From Isotricha intestinalis (lineage: Eukaryota > Ciliophora > Litostomatea > Vestibuliferida > Isotrichidae), in contig JAJJLU010004077.1 in the NCBI GenBank assembly GCA_023807065.1, positions 1 through 19,205 of the forward strand: 19,205 bases of DNA. Direction: 5' to 3'. Shown one piece after another: positions 1 through 9,139 of the stretch. Numbering within the stretch: the first letter of the stretch is position 1; each line of letters opens with the position of its first letter. Under the pieces are notes generated by a model that did not search any database, was not told the origin of the DNA, and was given only the letters and a program-made list of their open reading frames with translations. Made by a program: the position numbers and the translations under genes.

Positions 1-6
1 ACTTTT

Positions 7-255
7 TTAATAAAATAATACATTAAATTCTTTTTCCTTTAAGTTAAAAAGAGGAACAATCAATATCAATTGAAAAGATTATTTTACAAAAATATAATGT
101 ATCCTTTGTATAAATTTTCAAATTATTTTTATTTCAGTTTTTATCCTAATCAAACTTTTCTTTGAAGAATGAAAATTCAATTTCAATTTGACAATTAAAA
201 CATTTATTCATAAAATCACGAATAAGTAAATCAAAATTAAATTTATAGGTTTAAT
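7..255 (-). pseudogene. Possible decayed coding remnant with a Cys-x2-Cys motif
   Basis: One minus-strand frame stays almost open from about position 255 down to a TAA at 7-9, broken only by two stops (TAG, TGA) around 130-140. It would encode a Cys-Phe-Asn-Cys motif followed by Glu/Phe-rich sequence and further Cys residues, which faintly recalls the first metal-binding knuckle of a zinc finger. The open stretches, about 35 and 43 codons, are longer than expected by chance at this A+T content, but the call is weak. No start codon or family is identified. It could be the eroded end of a gene lying to the left of the window. Confidence 0.25.
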
Positions 256-536
256 TCAAACTTCTTTTATACTCTTTGATATAATTATATTCTTTTTCAA
301 ATATAAAGTTATTTTTATATTCTTATGATTCTTAATATGAAATTAAATTAAATTATCTTTTTTTATATTTCAATTCTATTAATTAATATAAGAAAAAAAT
401 ATTATATGGAATTTTTCATTTTTTAATATGTTTTTTTTCTAAAATCATAAAATAATTGATTTTTTTAATATGAAAAGTGTAATTTAAATTTTGATTTTTA
501 TAAAAAAAAATTTAATTCAAATTTAATTTAATAAAA

Positions 537-1141
537 ATGTCATTAACGGATAGATGCAATCAAGTAAAACTAACTATTTTATAATATAATAGTGCTTTGA
601 AGACCCAAATTTACTAAAAAAAACATTTTCATTATCAAATATAAAGAGATTTCAAACTCCATTTTTAGATAAAATAATATCAAAAAATAAAAAAGAATTA
701 GAAAAAAGAACAATATGTTTAAAAAAAAGAAAAACAACTTTAATTAGTTATTTTAATGATAATACATTTCAAAATAATATTTCATATCTTATTCCAAATA
801 GGGATTATTATCATCTAAGTAATAATAATAAAATTATGAAAAAAATAAAAACTTTGAAAAAAACAAATTATTCTATATATAAAAATTGTAGTGTGAATAA
901 AATAATTGATTTGAATAAATCAATATGTTCTTTTGATAAAGATGATTATTTGAAAAAAAATTCTTCATGTAACAGAAGTGTCATTACTAGTGGAACTTTC
1001 GAAAAAATAATAAATAAAATTAATTTGAAAAAAGAAAAGAAAATTGATTTTAGAAAAATACAAAAACAAAAATTCAAAAATTCTTTAGAAACAACTTTAT
1101 ATATACAAAGATTAACAATAAAAAAATCAAAAGGTATATAA
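537..1141 (+). CDS. Small spliced lysine-rich protein, unknown function
   Basis: I do not recognise this gene. The frame is open from 593 to a TAA at 1139-1141, and the first in-frame ATG inside it is only at 836, so 81 coding-like codons lie upstream. A 29-nt intron (564-592) joins them in frame to a short exon 537-563 that starts at ATG 537 and encodes MSLTDRCNQ. The spliced product is about 191 residues, strongly basic (Lys-rich, with Asn and Ile), with no signal peptide, membrane segment or clear domain. The second exon begins CFEDPNLL. The alternative is an unspliced 101-residue protein from 836, which would leave the upstream open frame unexplained. Its left neighbour is only a doubtful remnant. 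Confidence 0.65.
564..592 (+). other. 29-nt spliceosomal intron
   Basis: The element begins GTAAA, contains ACTAAC at 569-574 (the classic branch-point core) only a few bases from the donor, and ends TAATAG. It carries an in-frame TAA, and its removal restores one frame across the gene. The length is not a multiple of three, so it cannot be a simple insertion read through in frame. Confidence 0.65.
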
Positions 1142-1948
1142 ATAAATAAATTAAATAATATATATATTTTTTCATAATAATTTAACATTATTTTTATTTT
1201 AAACAAATAATTGATTTAAATTATAATAAAAAAAATAAATAAATTCTTTTCTTTACTCTGTAAAATAAATTAAATATAAATATTATAATTTAAAATACAA
1301 AAATATTAAAATATAAATAAAGATAAATATAAAAATTCATAAAAAACATTTTTTAAAAATGAAGAGTGAAATTTTATCTGTTTTTTATTCCTTTTTTTCA
1401 ATAGATTTAATTAATATTTAAAATAATATTTTTAAATATCGAAAAATTATTTATTTTAAAATTGAATCGAATTTTTTTTGTGAAAATTTTTCACTAAAAA
1501 TTATGCATAAAAAAATAATAATAACCAAAAAATTAGAATTGACAAAGATTTTTAAATGATTGACTAAGAAATTTAATAAGAAAATTAAATGATGAAGATA
1601 ATATATTTTTATGGCATCGGGATGGTCCTTCTTTTTACCTTTTTTCCATTTGTTTTATTTTTTTTTTTGTGTTTCAATATTTTATAAAAAAAGTAATGCT
1701 GATTGTCTATTTGTTATTTTATGTTTTTTTTTTCTTTTTATTATTTTCTTTTTTATTTTTCCCTTTTTTTATCATTTTTTTCATTTTATTATTTTCTAAT
1801 TTTTATTTATTCGTTATTATTCCATTTCTTTTATTTTCTCTTATTTTATTGATGTTTTTATACTTTAATCTTTTTATTTATAATTTATTATATATATATT
1901 CTTATTTAAATCTTTATTTAAAAGCTTAATTTATTATATCTCATTAAT
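1142..1948. other. Intergenic, T-rich low-complexity stretch
   Basis: No convincing gene is seen. From about 1620 to 1800 the plus strand is a nearly pure T tract with scattered C and A. Any frame across it yields only Phe/Leu/Ile/Tyr strings, and the reverse strand gives Lys/Asn strings full of stops. The open frames at 1611-1799 and 1669-1929 look like by-products of this composition rather than membrane proteins. Confidence 0.6.
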
Positions 1949-2995
1949 TTATTTTTTTACTGAAAAGGATAAATCTTGCATTGGAATTCTAACTTGATTA
2001 TTTCTTCTTTTATTATTATTTGGAATTTATCCTCCAATTTTTATCATTAAAAATAAAACCATTCTTCTAAGCATATTGTATGAAAAGTATGCTTTTGTTA
2101 TAAGGAAGAGTTAAAATTGTATCTCCAATGTTAAATGGATTCAAACAAATAGAACAAGAATAATCTATTTCAATTATTCTTAAATTACTTCCTTGACTTC
2201 TTAAACTTTGTCTTCCATGATATACTCTTGTATTACATAAATTATTTAAATGTTCATTAAATTTATCTTTTATACAGATTCCTAAATATATTGATTATAT
2301 ATATATTGGAATCAAAGAAAAGTTTATAAAAGCTTTTATTAAATAAAAACACATTCTGAATAAACTGTAACAGTTAAATAATTCTAAAAAAAAAAATGAA
2401 AATTTAAAATAATCTTTATTGTTCATTAATTGCCTTTGATTTGTAAAAAGTTGCTAAAATTTTATACTACAACCATAATTTAGTAAGAATAAACTATTTT
2501 TTGAAAAATGAAAAATTTAATTAAAAGTATAATAATATTGAAAAATAATTTTTGGTAAAGTTATTGATTTTGTGAAAAAAATTACTTTTGGAATTAATGA
2601 ATTAACTAATAAAGGTTCATTATTATTATATAGGTTAATATTATTATTTTGAGAATTATTTTCAATATTATTAGTATCTCCATTTATTATTTTAAATGAT
2701 GTTAGAGGATTTATTAAAAAAAATATTAAAGTTTGAATTACAATATAATGAAAGATTAATTATTATTTTACAAATCAAATAAAAGTTCATAGAATTTTGT
2801 TCAATGAAAATATTATTAGATGAATAACTAGTAAATATAACTAAAAAGCTAAACAAAAATTATTAATATATCCAAATGATTATTACAAATAATAAGATCT
2901 TTCATTTCTAACATTAACTTTTCTCTTGATTCTTCTAAATGGTCATAATATTTATTATTAATAGATTTTCAAATAAACATTCTAGTAAATTTCAT
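1949..2995 (-). pseudogene. Decayed RING-H2 (membrane E3 ubiquitin ligase-like) gene
   Basis: Reading the minus strand from ATG 2993-2995 gives MKFTRMFI, then a TGA, then more coding-like sequence (YYDHLEESREKLMLEMKDL). A hydrophobic part with several stops follows, then an Asn-rich open part (about 2580-2720). About 60 open codons then lead into CSICLNPF, the first zinc pair of a RING. After a frame change near 2093 the frame reads HTFHTICLEEW, matching the second half of RING-H2. The third RING cysteine position appears as Tyr, and the final Cys pair is not recognisable in any frame. The last piece (QVRIPMQDL) ends at a TAA at 1949-1951. Intact relatives are integral-membrane ubiquitin ligases; this copy cannot encode one. 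It lies head to head with the rhomboid gene, starts 54 bp apart. Confidence 0.75.
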
Positions 2996-3048
2996 AAAAA
3001 TTTAATTGAAAAATAAAAAAATATAATAAAATAAGATTTAAGAAATAA

Positions 3049-3981
3049 ATGGCAAATATTCATGGATTTGGGGATAGAGATAATAATAGGAATATATTTA
3101 GAAATTATAGATTAAGTCCATCAAATGGAGAAAATAATAATAATGAAATGTTTTTATTAGGGGGAAATGATAATGTAAAACCAAGAGAAGAATCATTTTA
3201 CCATTTTATTACAAATTTAATATGTCCTAGATTAACTCTTAATTCATTTATCTTTGTAATTACAATCATAAATTTAATAGCATTTATTCTCACATTAATC
3301 CCAGGATTACAAGAAATTAAGGATGAGATGTATTTTTTGTCGCCAACAAATAAAGTAATAAATGATTATAGTCTAAACCCAAATAAAATGAAAAAAGAGA
3401 AATTAAAAAATTTATATAGATGGATTACAAATGCTTTAATACATGCAAATTTTTTACATATATTTGGAAATACAATTTCATTATTAATATTTGGTTCATT
3501 AACAGAATCCTTTATTAAAACAAAAAAAATAGCAATAGTATATATTACAAGTGGTTTATTGGGAGGCTTATTTTCAATAATTTGTGAAAGAAATGCTCAA
3601 AGTGTAGGAGCATCAATTTGTGTTTATGGAATTTTTGGAGCTTATTTTGCTTTTTTTATAATAAAATGGGTTGAAACTGATAATATGTTTGGTCCAATGG
3701 GAAAATGTTGTATGTTTTATTTTGTCTTTTTTTACATAATTTTTAATTTATTCATAGAATTAAATAATTTAGGTATGAATGAAATAAATGTTTATGGACA
3801 TTTAGGAGGATTAATTTTCGGATTTTTAGTTTCTGTTTTATTAATTAAACCTGATAATGAAGAAAGTTCTGCATGTTGTTCTTATAAAATTTGGTGGAAT
3901 ACTTCACTGATTTTTATTAGTGCTTTTTCTGTAATTGGTTTAGTTTATTTTTATGTTTTAATGAATTTGGAAGAAAATTAA
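3049..3981 (+). CDS. Rhomboid-family intramembrane serine protease (S54)
   Basis: This 310-residue polytopic protein cleaves transmembrane substrates within the bilayer if active. After a hydrophilic Asn-rich N-terminus (1-60) come membrane segments at about 64-86, 126-150, 161-180, 185-206, 219-237, 247-266 and 281-306, giving the six-helix rhomboid core plus one extra C-terminal helix as in many eukaryotic members. The catalytic dyad is intact: Ser189 in GASICVYG and His251 in YGHLGG. His137 and Asn141 in HIFGN match the TM2 His/Asn pair (oxyanion side) of bacterial GlpG. The long loop between the first two helices is typical of the family. The start at 3049 is the first Met, 54 bp from the divergent RING pseudogene. 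There is no mitochondrial presequence, so a secretory-pathway or plasma-membrane location is inferred; the substrate is unknown. Confidence 0.95.
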   Translation: MANIHGFGDRDNNRNIFRNYRLSPSNGENNNNEMFLLGGNDNVKPREESFYHFITNLICPRLTLNSFIFVITIINLIAFILTLIPGLQEIKDEMYFLSPTNKVINDYSLNPNKMKKEKLKNLYRWITNALIHANFLHIFGNTISLLIFGSLTESFIKTKKIAIVYITSGLLGGLFSIICERNAQSVGASICVYGIFGAYFAFFIIKWVETDNMFGPMGKCCMFYFVFFYIIFNLFIELNNLGMNEINVYGHLGGLIFGFLVSVLLIKPDNEESSACCSYKIWWNTSLIFISAFSVIGLVYFYVLMNLEEN

Positions 3982-4103
3982 TTTTTAAATTGATTAAAAT
4001 AAAAATTAAAATAAATAAAAATTTGACTTAACCTCTATCACAAAATTAAGAAATAAAAAAATAATATTATATTATAAAAATATAATAAAAAACAACCAAG
4101 AGA

Positions 4104-5063
4104 ATGAAACCTTTTTCGAAAATGGAATTCCCACAAAATTTAGAGAAAAGTCTTTTGGAAAAAGGACCATTTGATTTTGAAACATCATATGTTTTTAACG
4201 AAAACATAGAAAGAGTATGGATATTTTTAAGAGATATATCATTAATAGAAAAAGTTAATCCTAATTTAATAACACAATTCCAATTAAAAAAAGGAAATAA
4301 TTCATGGACAATAGGAAATAAATTTACATCATATTGGATAGGAGTCAGTCAAATTGAATCAGAATGTATTTTTTCAAAAATTCATACAAATTTAAAAGTT
4401 ATTGTTTGGAAATATAATTTACAAATAAATTTATCTTTCTACAAATATTTATTTATATATAAAATCACTGAAAATGATACAACTTTAGCTACAATAAGTA
4501 TTAAAACTCAATTAAATGAAAATGAATATACTCCTTATTATGATTTATTTGATGGTTATAAAAAATTATATCATGATTTATTAAGTAATTATGCTAAATA
4601 TATGAAATTATCAAATGTAAGTATAATAAATTATGAAAGTACAATTGTTAAAAAGAATATTAAATTTCTTTGGGATTTTTGTACTAATTTAAATAACATT
4701 ACTCCAATTTGGGATTTATTAAAAGGTAAATTTGAATATTATGGTGATTTATTCAAAAAAGGAACTTTTATAAGAGGAAATAATGCAGAAGGAAAAACTT
4801 TATTTTTACAAGTTAATGATGTTCAAATGAATGAAAAAGATAATTATTGGTTTTATTCTATTGAAACTTTTGGTACTGCTGTTCATTTAAGAAAACAAGA
4901 AATTAAATTAGGAATTATTAAAATAGATGATAATACTTCTCAGGTTTCATTTACTCATACATTCCATGAAAATGTTTCTAGAGAAATAGTTATTCAAAGG
5001 TCAAATAATAATAAAATATTTCTCCAGAAATTAAAAGGAATGTTTGAAGATTCGAACAATTAA
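4104..5063 (+). CDS. Tandem SRPBCC/START-like lipid- or ligand-binding protein
   Basis: This 319-residue soluble protein has no signal peptide or membrane helix. Its two halves look like tandem copies of the SRPBCC (Bet v1/START) helix-grip fold. The first half opens at residues 25-39 with FETSYVFNENIERVW and the second at 177-190 with YESTIVKKNIKFLW, and each is followed by about 130 residues of alternating beta-type sequence and an amphipathic C-terminal helix. That opening (beta strand, then 'v.ap.e.vW.f..d...') is the usual start of this superfamily, whose members bind lipids, sterols or other hydrophobic ligands. The fold call rests on pattern only; ligand and role are unknown. ATG 4104 is the first in-frame Met; a second at residue 7 is possible. 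It starts 122 bp after the rhomboid gene on the same strand. Confidence 0.7.
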   Translation: MKPFSKMEFPQNLEKSLLEKGPFDFETSYVFNENIERVWIFLRDISLIEKVNPNLITQFQLKKGNNSWTIGNKFTSYWIGVSQIESECIFSKIHTNLKVIVWKYNLQINLSFYKYLFIYKITENDTTLATISIKTQLNENEYTPYYDLFDGYKKLYHDLLSNYAKYMKLSNVSIINYESTIVKKNIKFLWDFCTNLNNITPIWDLLKGKFEYYGDLFKKGTFIRGNNAEGKTLFLQVNDVQMNEKDNYWFYSIETFGTAVHLRKQEIKLGIIKIDDNTSQVSFTHTFHENVSREIVIQRSNNNKIFLQKLKGMFEDSNN

Positions 5064-5396
5064 ATATTCTCTATTACTTTATATTATAGTTATTTTTTTA
5101 AGTTATTTCAGAATGTAGTGTTGTAAATACAATTTAAATTGAAATTACTTTTTTAACATTTGAAATATAGTGATATTATTATTACAAAAGAATCATTATT
5201 ATCTATATAATCCATTATATAAATTTTTTAAGATATAATATAGAATTAATTTAAAATATAGAATCTATTAGTTAATTATATTATTTTTTGAAGCATATAA
5301 AAAATTGCTTTATTATTTATTTTTTAAAAATTACTTTTATATAAATTAATTTTAATGAAAAAGTGAAAAAGAAAAAAATTTTAAATTTTAAATAAA
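5064..5396. other. Intergenic, nothing recognised
   Basis: This AT-rich spacer separates the SRPBCC gene from the calpain gene. All frames are closed repeatedly, and no RNA gene or repeat is seen. Confidence 0.6.
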
Positions 5397-7742
5397 ATGG
5401 GAATATCAACATCAAAAATAATAGAAATAAATAAAGTTCAAATGGGAAATAAACAGCCACTTAAAATAAATAAGAATATAGAATTAAAAAATTATTCATA
5501 TAGTTTAATAAATGATTTTTCCCTAAATTTAAAGAAATATTATAAAAATCAAATACCTCCAAATGAAGATGACGAAACACCTTTTATAGATAAATTATTT
5601 CCTCCAAACAACAAAAGTATTTTTGGTTCAGAACCTCAAAAATTAATAAATAAAAAAACTAAATATTTGAATATAAAACCAAATGAAATAATATGGTTAA
5701 AACCAAATGAAATTTTTAATAATCAACCATATTCAATTTTTGAACATGAAATATCAATTTCAGATATAAATCAAGGAAAAATAGGAGATTGTTATTTTCT
5801 TTCAGCAATAATTTCTATGGTAAAATATCCTCAAATGATATATCAATTATTTAAAACAATAAAAATTCCAAAAAATAATTGTTATCAAATTACAATGAAA
5901 ATAAATGGTGAATGGAAAATTATAATAATAGATGATTATTTTCCTTGTAATAAAAAAAATAATTTTCCAATTTTTTGTAAACCAAATAGAAATGAAATTT
6001 GGTGTTTATTATTAGAAAAAGTTTGGGCAAAAATAAATAATGGTTATATAAATATAGACAGTGGTTATTCTAATGATGCTTTTAATTCCTTAACAAATTT
6101 TGTAAGTGAAATTTATTATCATAAAGATTTAAATAATGAAAATGAAATATGGAATTTAATAAGAAAAAATGATTTAAAAAATAATTTTTTAACTTGTGTA
6201 ACTAAAAAAAATTTAGATATTGAAAATTATGGAATTATTCCTTCTCATTCTTGTTCTATTATTAAAAGTAGTGAAAAAATAATTAAAGGAAAAAAAATAA
6301 AATTAATTCAAATTAGAAATCCTTGGGGAGAAAAAGAATGGAAAGGAAAATATTCACAATTATATTTAGAAAATAATTTAGAGTTAATGAAATATTTTAA
6401 AAATGAAAAAAAGGGAAATGGAATTTTTTGGATTACATTCAATGATTATATAAAATTTTTTGACAAAATTGAAATTTGTTATTATAAAAAATGTATTTGT
6501 GTTAAAAATATTATTATTGAAAAAAATAGAGTTAAATTACCTAATATTTTCCATTTAGTTATATATAAAAAATGTAATGTTGATATTAATATAATAAGAA
6601 AAAGTCATAGATTCAATAAACAAATTCTTATTAATGAAAAATGTATTTGTAATTTAATCTTGATTAACATTGATGAAAATTTTTCAATTATTAATACAAA
6701 ATCTTCTATTAATTCAAGTTGTTTTATTTCGCAAAATTTAGAAAAAGGAGACTATTTAATATATTTTTTTGTTGATTTTAATCATGGAATTTATGACAAA
6801 ATAAGAAAAATTTCTTTAAATATTGGAAGTGATGAATTTTTTGATTTATATGATAATTATACTGATGATAATTTTTCTTTTTTAATTCATTTTATTGAAA
6901 AATATAATTTAAATTTAATTAAAAATCAACTTTTTTATGATGATAATATTATTAAAAACATTTGTTTATATTTCAAAGATACAACTTTTTCTTATTTTTT
7001 TTTGAACAATTTAAATGAGCAATGTTATCAATTTAACATTAATCTTAAACTAATTAATTTATATAATATTGCAAATTCATTTGGAAATTGTTTTTCTGAA
7101 ATAAATAAAAACATTAATATAGTTTTATCAAAAAATCAAAATTTGATTCTATTATTTAATGTCAAAGATTTTCATAAAGAAAAAGAAATAAAAATAGAAT
7201 TTGAAAAGATTGATATAAAAGAAAAAACAATATTAAAAACAAATAATAAATCATTAAAAATAAGTAACATCTTTTCTAAAGAAAAAAAAATAGAGAATTA
7301 TAATTATATATATAATTCATTAAATTTTGATTGTTCAAATTTTATAATAGCAATAAATCATGAAGAATTATCTCAAAATTATCTTTTAAAAAAATATCCA
7401 AATGAAATGTCACTTATTTTAAAATTATCTCCTCTTAAAGATAATATAAATGTTATTTTTACTGATAAAAAATTTAAAGGAGAAGATTATTATTTAGGAG
7501 AAATCAATTTTATAAAAAGAAAAAGACATGGAAGAGGAATTTATCATTGGGAAAAAGATAATTTAAATTTTATTGGTTATAGTATTAACGGAAAATTTAA
7601 TGGACCTGGAAAATTTATTTTTGATGATGGAACAATTCATGAAGGAATTTTTAAAAATGGAATTTTAAAAGGACAAGGAAGAATAATATTTAAAAATGGA
7701 AAAATTAAAAACGTTATTTTTCCTTTATCAGAAGAAAATTAA
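5397..7742 (+). CDS. Calpain-type cysteine protease with C-terminal MORN repeats
   Basis: This 781-residue protein is a C2-family (calpain) protease. The catalytic triad is complete: Cys132 in QGKIGDCYFLSA, His284 in IPSHSCSII, and Asn308 in IRNPWGEKEW. The CysPc domain runs from about 60 to 361 and closes with GIFWITFNDYIKFF. Residues 365-480 look like the calpain beta-sandwich (domain III), with the typical 'l.kGdYliyf' strand at 447-456. The middle, 480-695, is not recognised. Three MORN repeats follow at about 698-765 (for example HGRGIYHW and GPGKFIFDDG); such repeats often bind membranes or scaffold complexes. The N-terminus MGISTSK is an excellent N-myristoylation signal, so membrane attachment is inferred, which also supports the start at 5397. 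A second Met-Gly (MGNKQ) lies at residue 16. There is no EF-hand domain, so calcium regulation, if any, would act through the protease core. Confidence 0.95.
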   Translation: MGISTSKIIEINKVQMGNKQPLKINKNIELKNYSYSLINDFSLNLKKYYKNQIPPNEDDETPFIDKLFPPNNKSIFGSEPQKLINKKTKYLNIKPNEIIWLKPNEIFNNQPYSIFEHEISISDINQGKIGDCYFLSAIISMVKYPQMIYQLFKTIKIPKNNCYQITMKINGEWKIIIIDDYFPCNKKNNFPIFCKPNRNEIWCLLLEKVWAKINNGYINIDSGYSNDAFNSLTNFVSEIYYHKDLNNENEIWNLIRKNDLKNNFLTCVTKKNLDIENYGIIPSHSCSIIKSSEKIIKGKKIKLIQIRNPWGEKEWKGKYSQLYLENNLELMKYFKNEKKGNGIFWITFNDYIKFFDKIEICYYKKCICVKNIIIEKNRVKLPNIFHLVIYKKCNVDINIIRKSHRFNKQILINEKCICNLILINIDENFSIINTKSSINSSCFISQNLEKGDYLIYFFVDFNHGIYDKIRKISLNIGSDEFFDLYDNYTDDNFSFLIHFIEKYNLNLIKNQLFYDDNIIKNICLYFKDTTFSYFFLNNLNEQCYQFNINLKLINLYNIANSFGNCFSEINKNINIVLSKNQNLILLFNVKDFHKEKEIKIEFEKIDIKEKTILKTNNKSLKISNIFSKEKKIENYNYIYNSLNFDCSNFIIAINHEELSQNYLLKKYPNEMSLILKLSPLKDNINVIFTDKKFKGEDYYLGEINFIKRKRHGRGIYHWEKDNLNFIGYSINGKFNGPGKFIFDDGTIHEGIFKNGILKGQGRIIFKNGKIKNVIFPLSEEN

Positions 7743-8009
7743 AATAAATTTATAAAATTTTTATTTTGAAGATATAAAATATTTAAATCAAATATTATTC
7801 ATACTTTTTATATTAAATATTTTTGAAAAAAAAGATAATCAAAATTGTAAAATTTCTAATTTTATCTATATCAAATTAAAATGGAAATCAAACAATAAAT
7901 GAGGAATTTTGGAGTAATAAAATTAAATATTTTTATTCAAATAATTTCAATAATTAAAAAAAATAATGAAAATAAATATTAATTTGAAATAATTAAATTA
8001 ATTTAAAAA

Positions 8010-8901
8010 ATGAAAAAACCACGGACTTTAAAACCAATAAATGAATCGTCACAAAAAAAATTATTATCAAATCCATCTCAAAATATTCAATCAGATCCAA
8101 TGGAAAAATTGCAAAAAAGAAATATGACATTAAACAAAGATTTTATTCAAGTAAAGTAAAAAAAGAATATATAAAATTTATATAAAAAATAGAATAAACA
8201 TATCAGATAAAACTCAAATAATTAAAGGAGAAAATATAAATAATAAATTAAATCCAATTAATGAAGAAATAATATATAATCCAATAAAAGAAGAAGAAAT
8301 AAAACCTCATTTTTCAAATAAGAATAATAATCAAATGATTGTAAATTCAAATTATAGTAATATTATTCCAGAAGTTGGAGTTAGAATTAAAGTAAATGAT
8401 CAATCAAAAAATGGAGGATTAAATTTTAAAAATCAATTTGGAAGAATGTCAATGAAAGAATATGAAATATTAAGAGAACAATATATGGGAAAAGGAAATG
8501 AAAAAAATCATCCTATTAATTCTTTAAGTAATCAAGATATTAAATATAAAAATGATAATTCAAATTTAAATGATATTAATATTAATCAACAAATTAAAAA
8601 AAATGTTAACGGTAAAAATGATAAAGTTTTAAGTAATTTTAATAATATTGAAGATAATAGCGTTAATTTAAATAATATCCCTAAAACAGGGAAAATTATG
8701 AATGAAAATTTATTTAAACATAGAACAAGTAAAGACATAAAAACAGAAAAGCAAAATAAAAATAATTTAGTTAATAATACTAATAATCAAATAATTTCAA
8801 CACAAAATTGGGGAAATTCAGTTAATAATACTCAAAAAACAAATGTAAATTTAACAAATAAAAGAATAGGAGAGACAAATTTAAGAACAAGAAAAAAATA
8901 A
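8010..8901 (+). CDS. Spliced Asn/Lys-rich protein with one conserved-looking core, unknown function
   Basis: I do not recognise this gene. Exon 1 (8010-8155) starts at ATG 8010 with MKKPRTLKPINESSQ; exon 2 is 8193-8901. Joining them across a 37-nt intron gives one 284-residue frame ending in TAA. Without splicing, exon 1 stops at a TAA inside the intron, and exon 2 is left with 47 coding-like codons before its first Met (8335). Most of the protein is low-complexity Asn, Lys, Ser and Ile, predicted disordered. Residues 107-150 are more complex (IPEVGVRIKV, then GGLNFKNQFGRMSMKEYEIL) and are probably the functional core. No signal peptide, membrane segment or catalytic motif is seen. The first potential donor, GTAAAG at 8151, puts exon 2 out of frame, so the donor at 8156 is preferred. 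Confidence 0.8.
8156..8192 (+). other. 37-nt spliceosomal intron
   Basis: The element begins GTAAAAAAAG and ends AAATAG, is almost pure A+T, and carries in-frame stops. Removing it makes a Lys codon from AA+A and joins VK to INISDKTQ in the exon-2 frame. Unlike the intron at 564-592, it has no ACTAAC branch-point core, so that motif is not obligatory here. Confidence 0.7.
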
Positions 8902-9139
8902 TTATCTTTTTGAATTATATTTATTAAATAGAAATTAAGGTAAAAAAATATATTCAAAATTTTTAACAAATGTAATTTATAATTTTTTGTCAAATATCTG
9001 GAATTATATTTTTTTCAGATATTAAATTTTTTTTTGATTTTTTTTTTTTTAATTTTCTAATTCATAAAACAAATTATTTAAAATAAAAATATTTATCCAT
9101 TGAAATTAATAATAAAAAAAATAATTTTTTATTTAAACA

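Noticed and set aside
946..1206. Minus-strand 86-codon open frame
   Set aside because: It is the reverse shadow of the Lys-rich gene at 537-1141 and gives the Phe/Ile/Leu strings expected from reversed A-rich codons.
1611..1929. Two overlapping open frames encoding Phe/Leu-rich 'membrane proteins'
   Set aside because: They sit in a T homopolymer-like tract and consist almost only of Phe, Leu, Ile and Tyr, with no charged loops or conserved motifs. Composition explains them.
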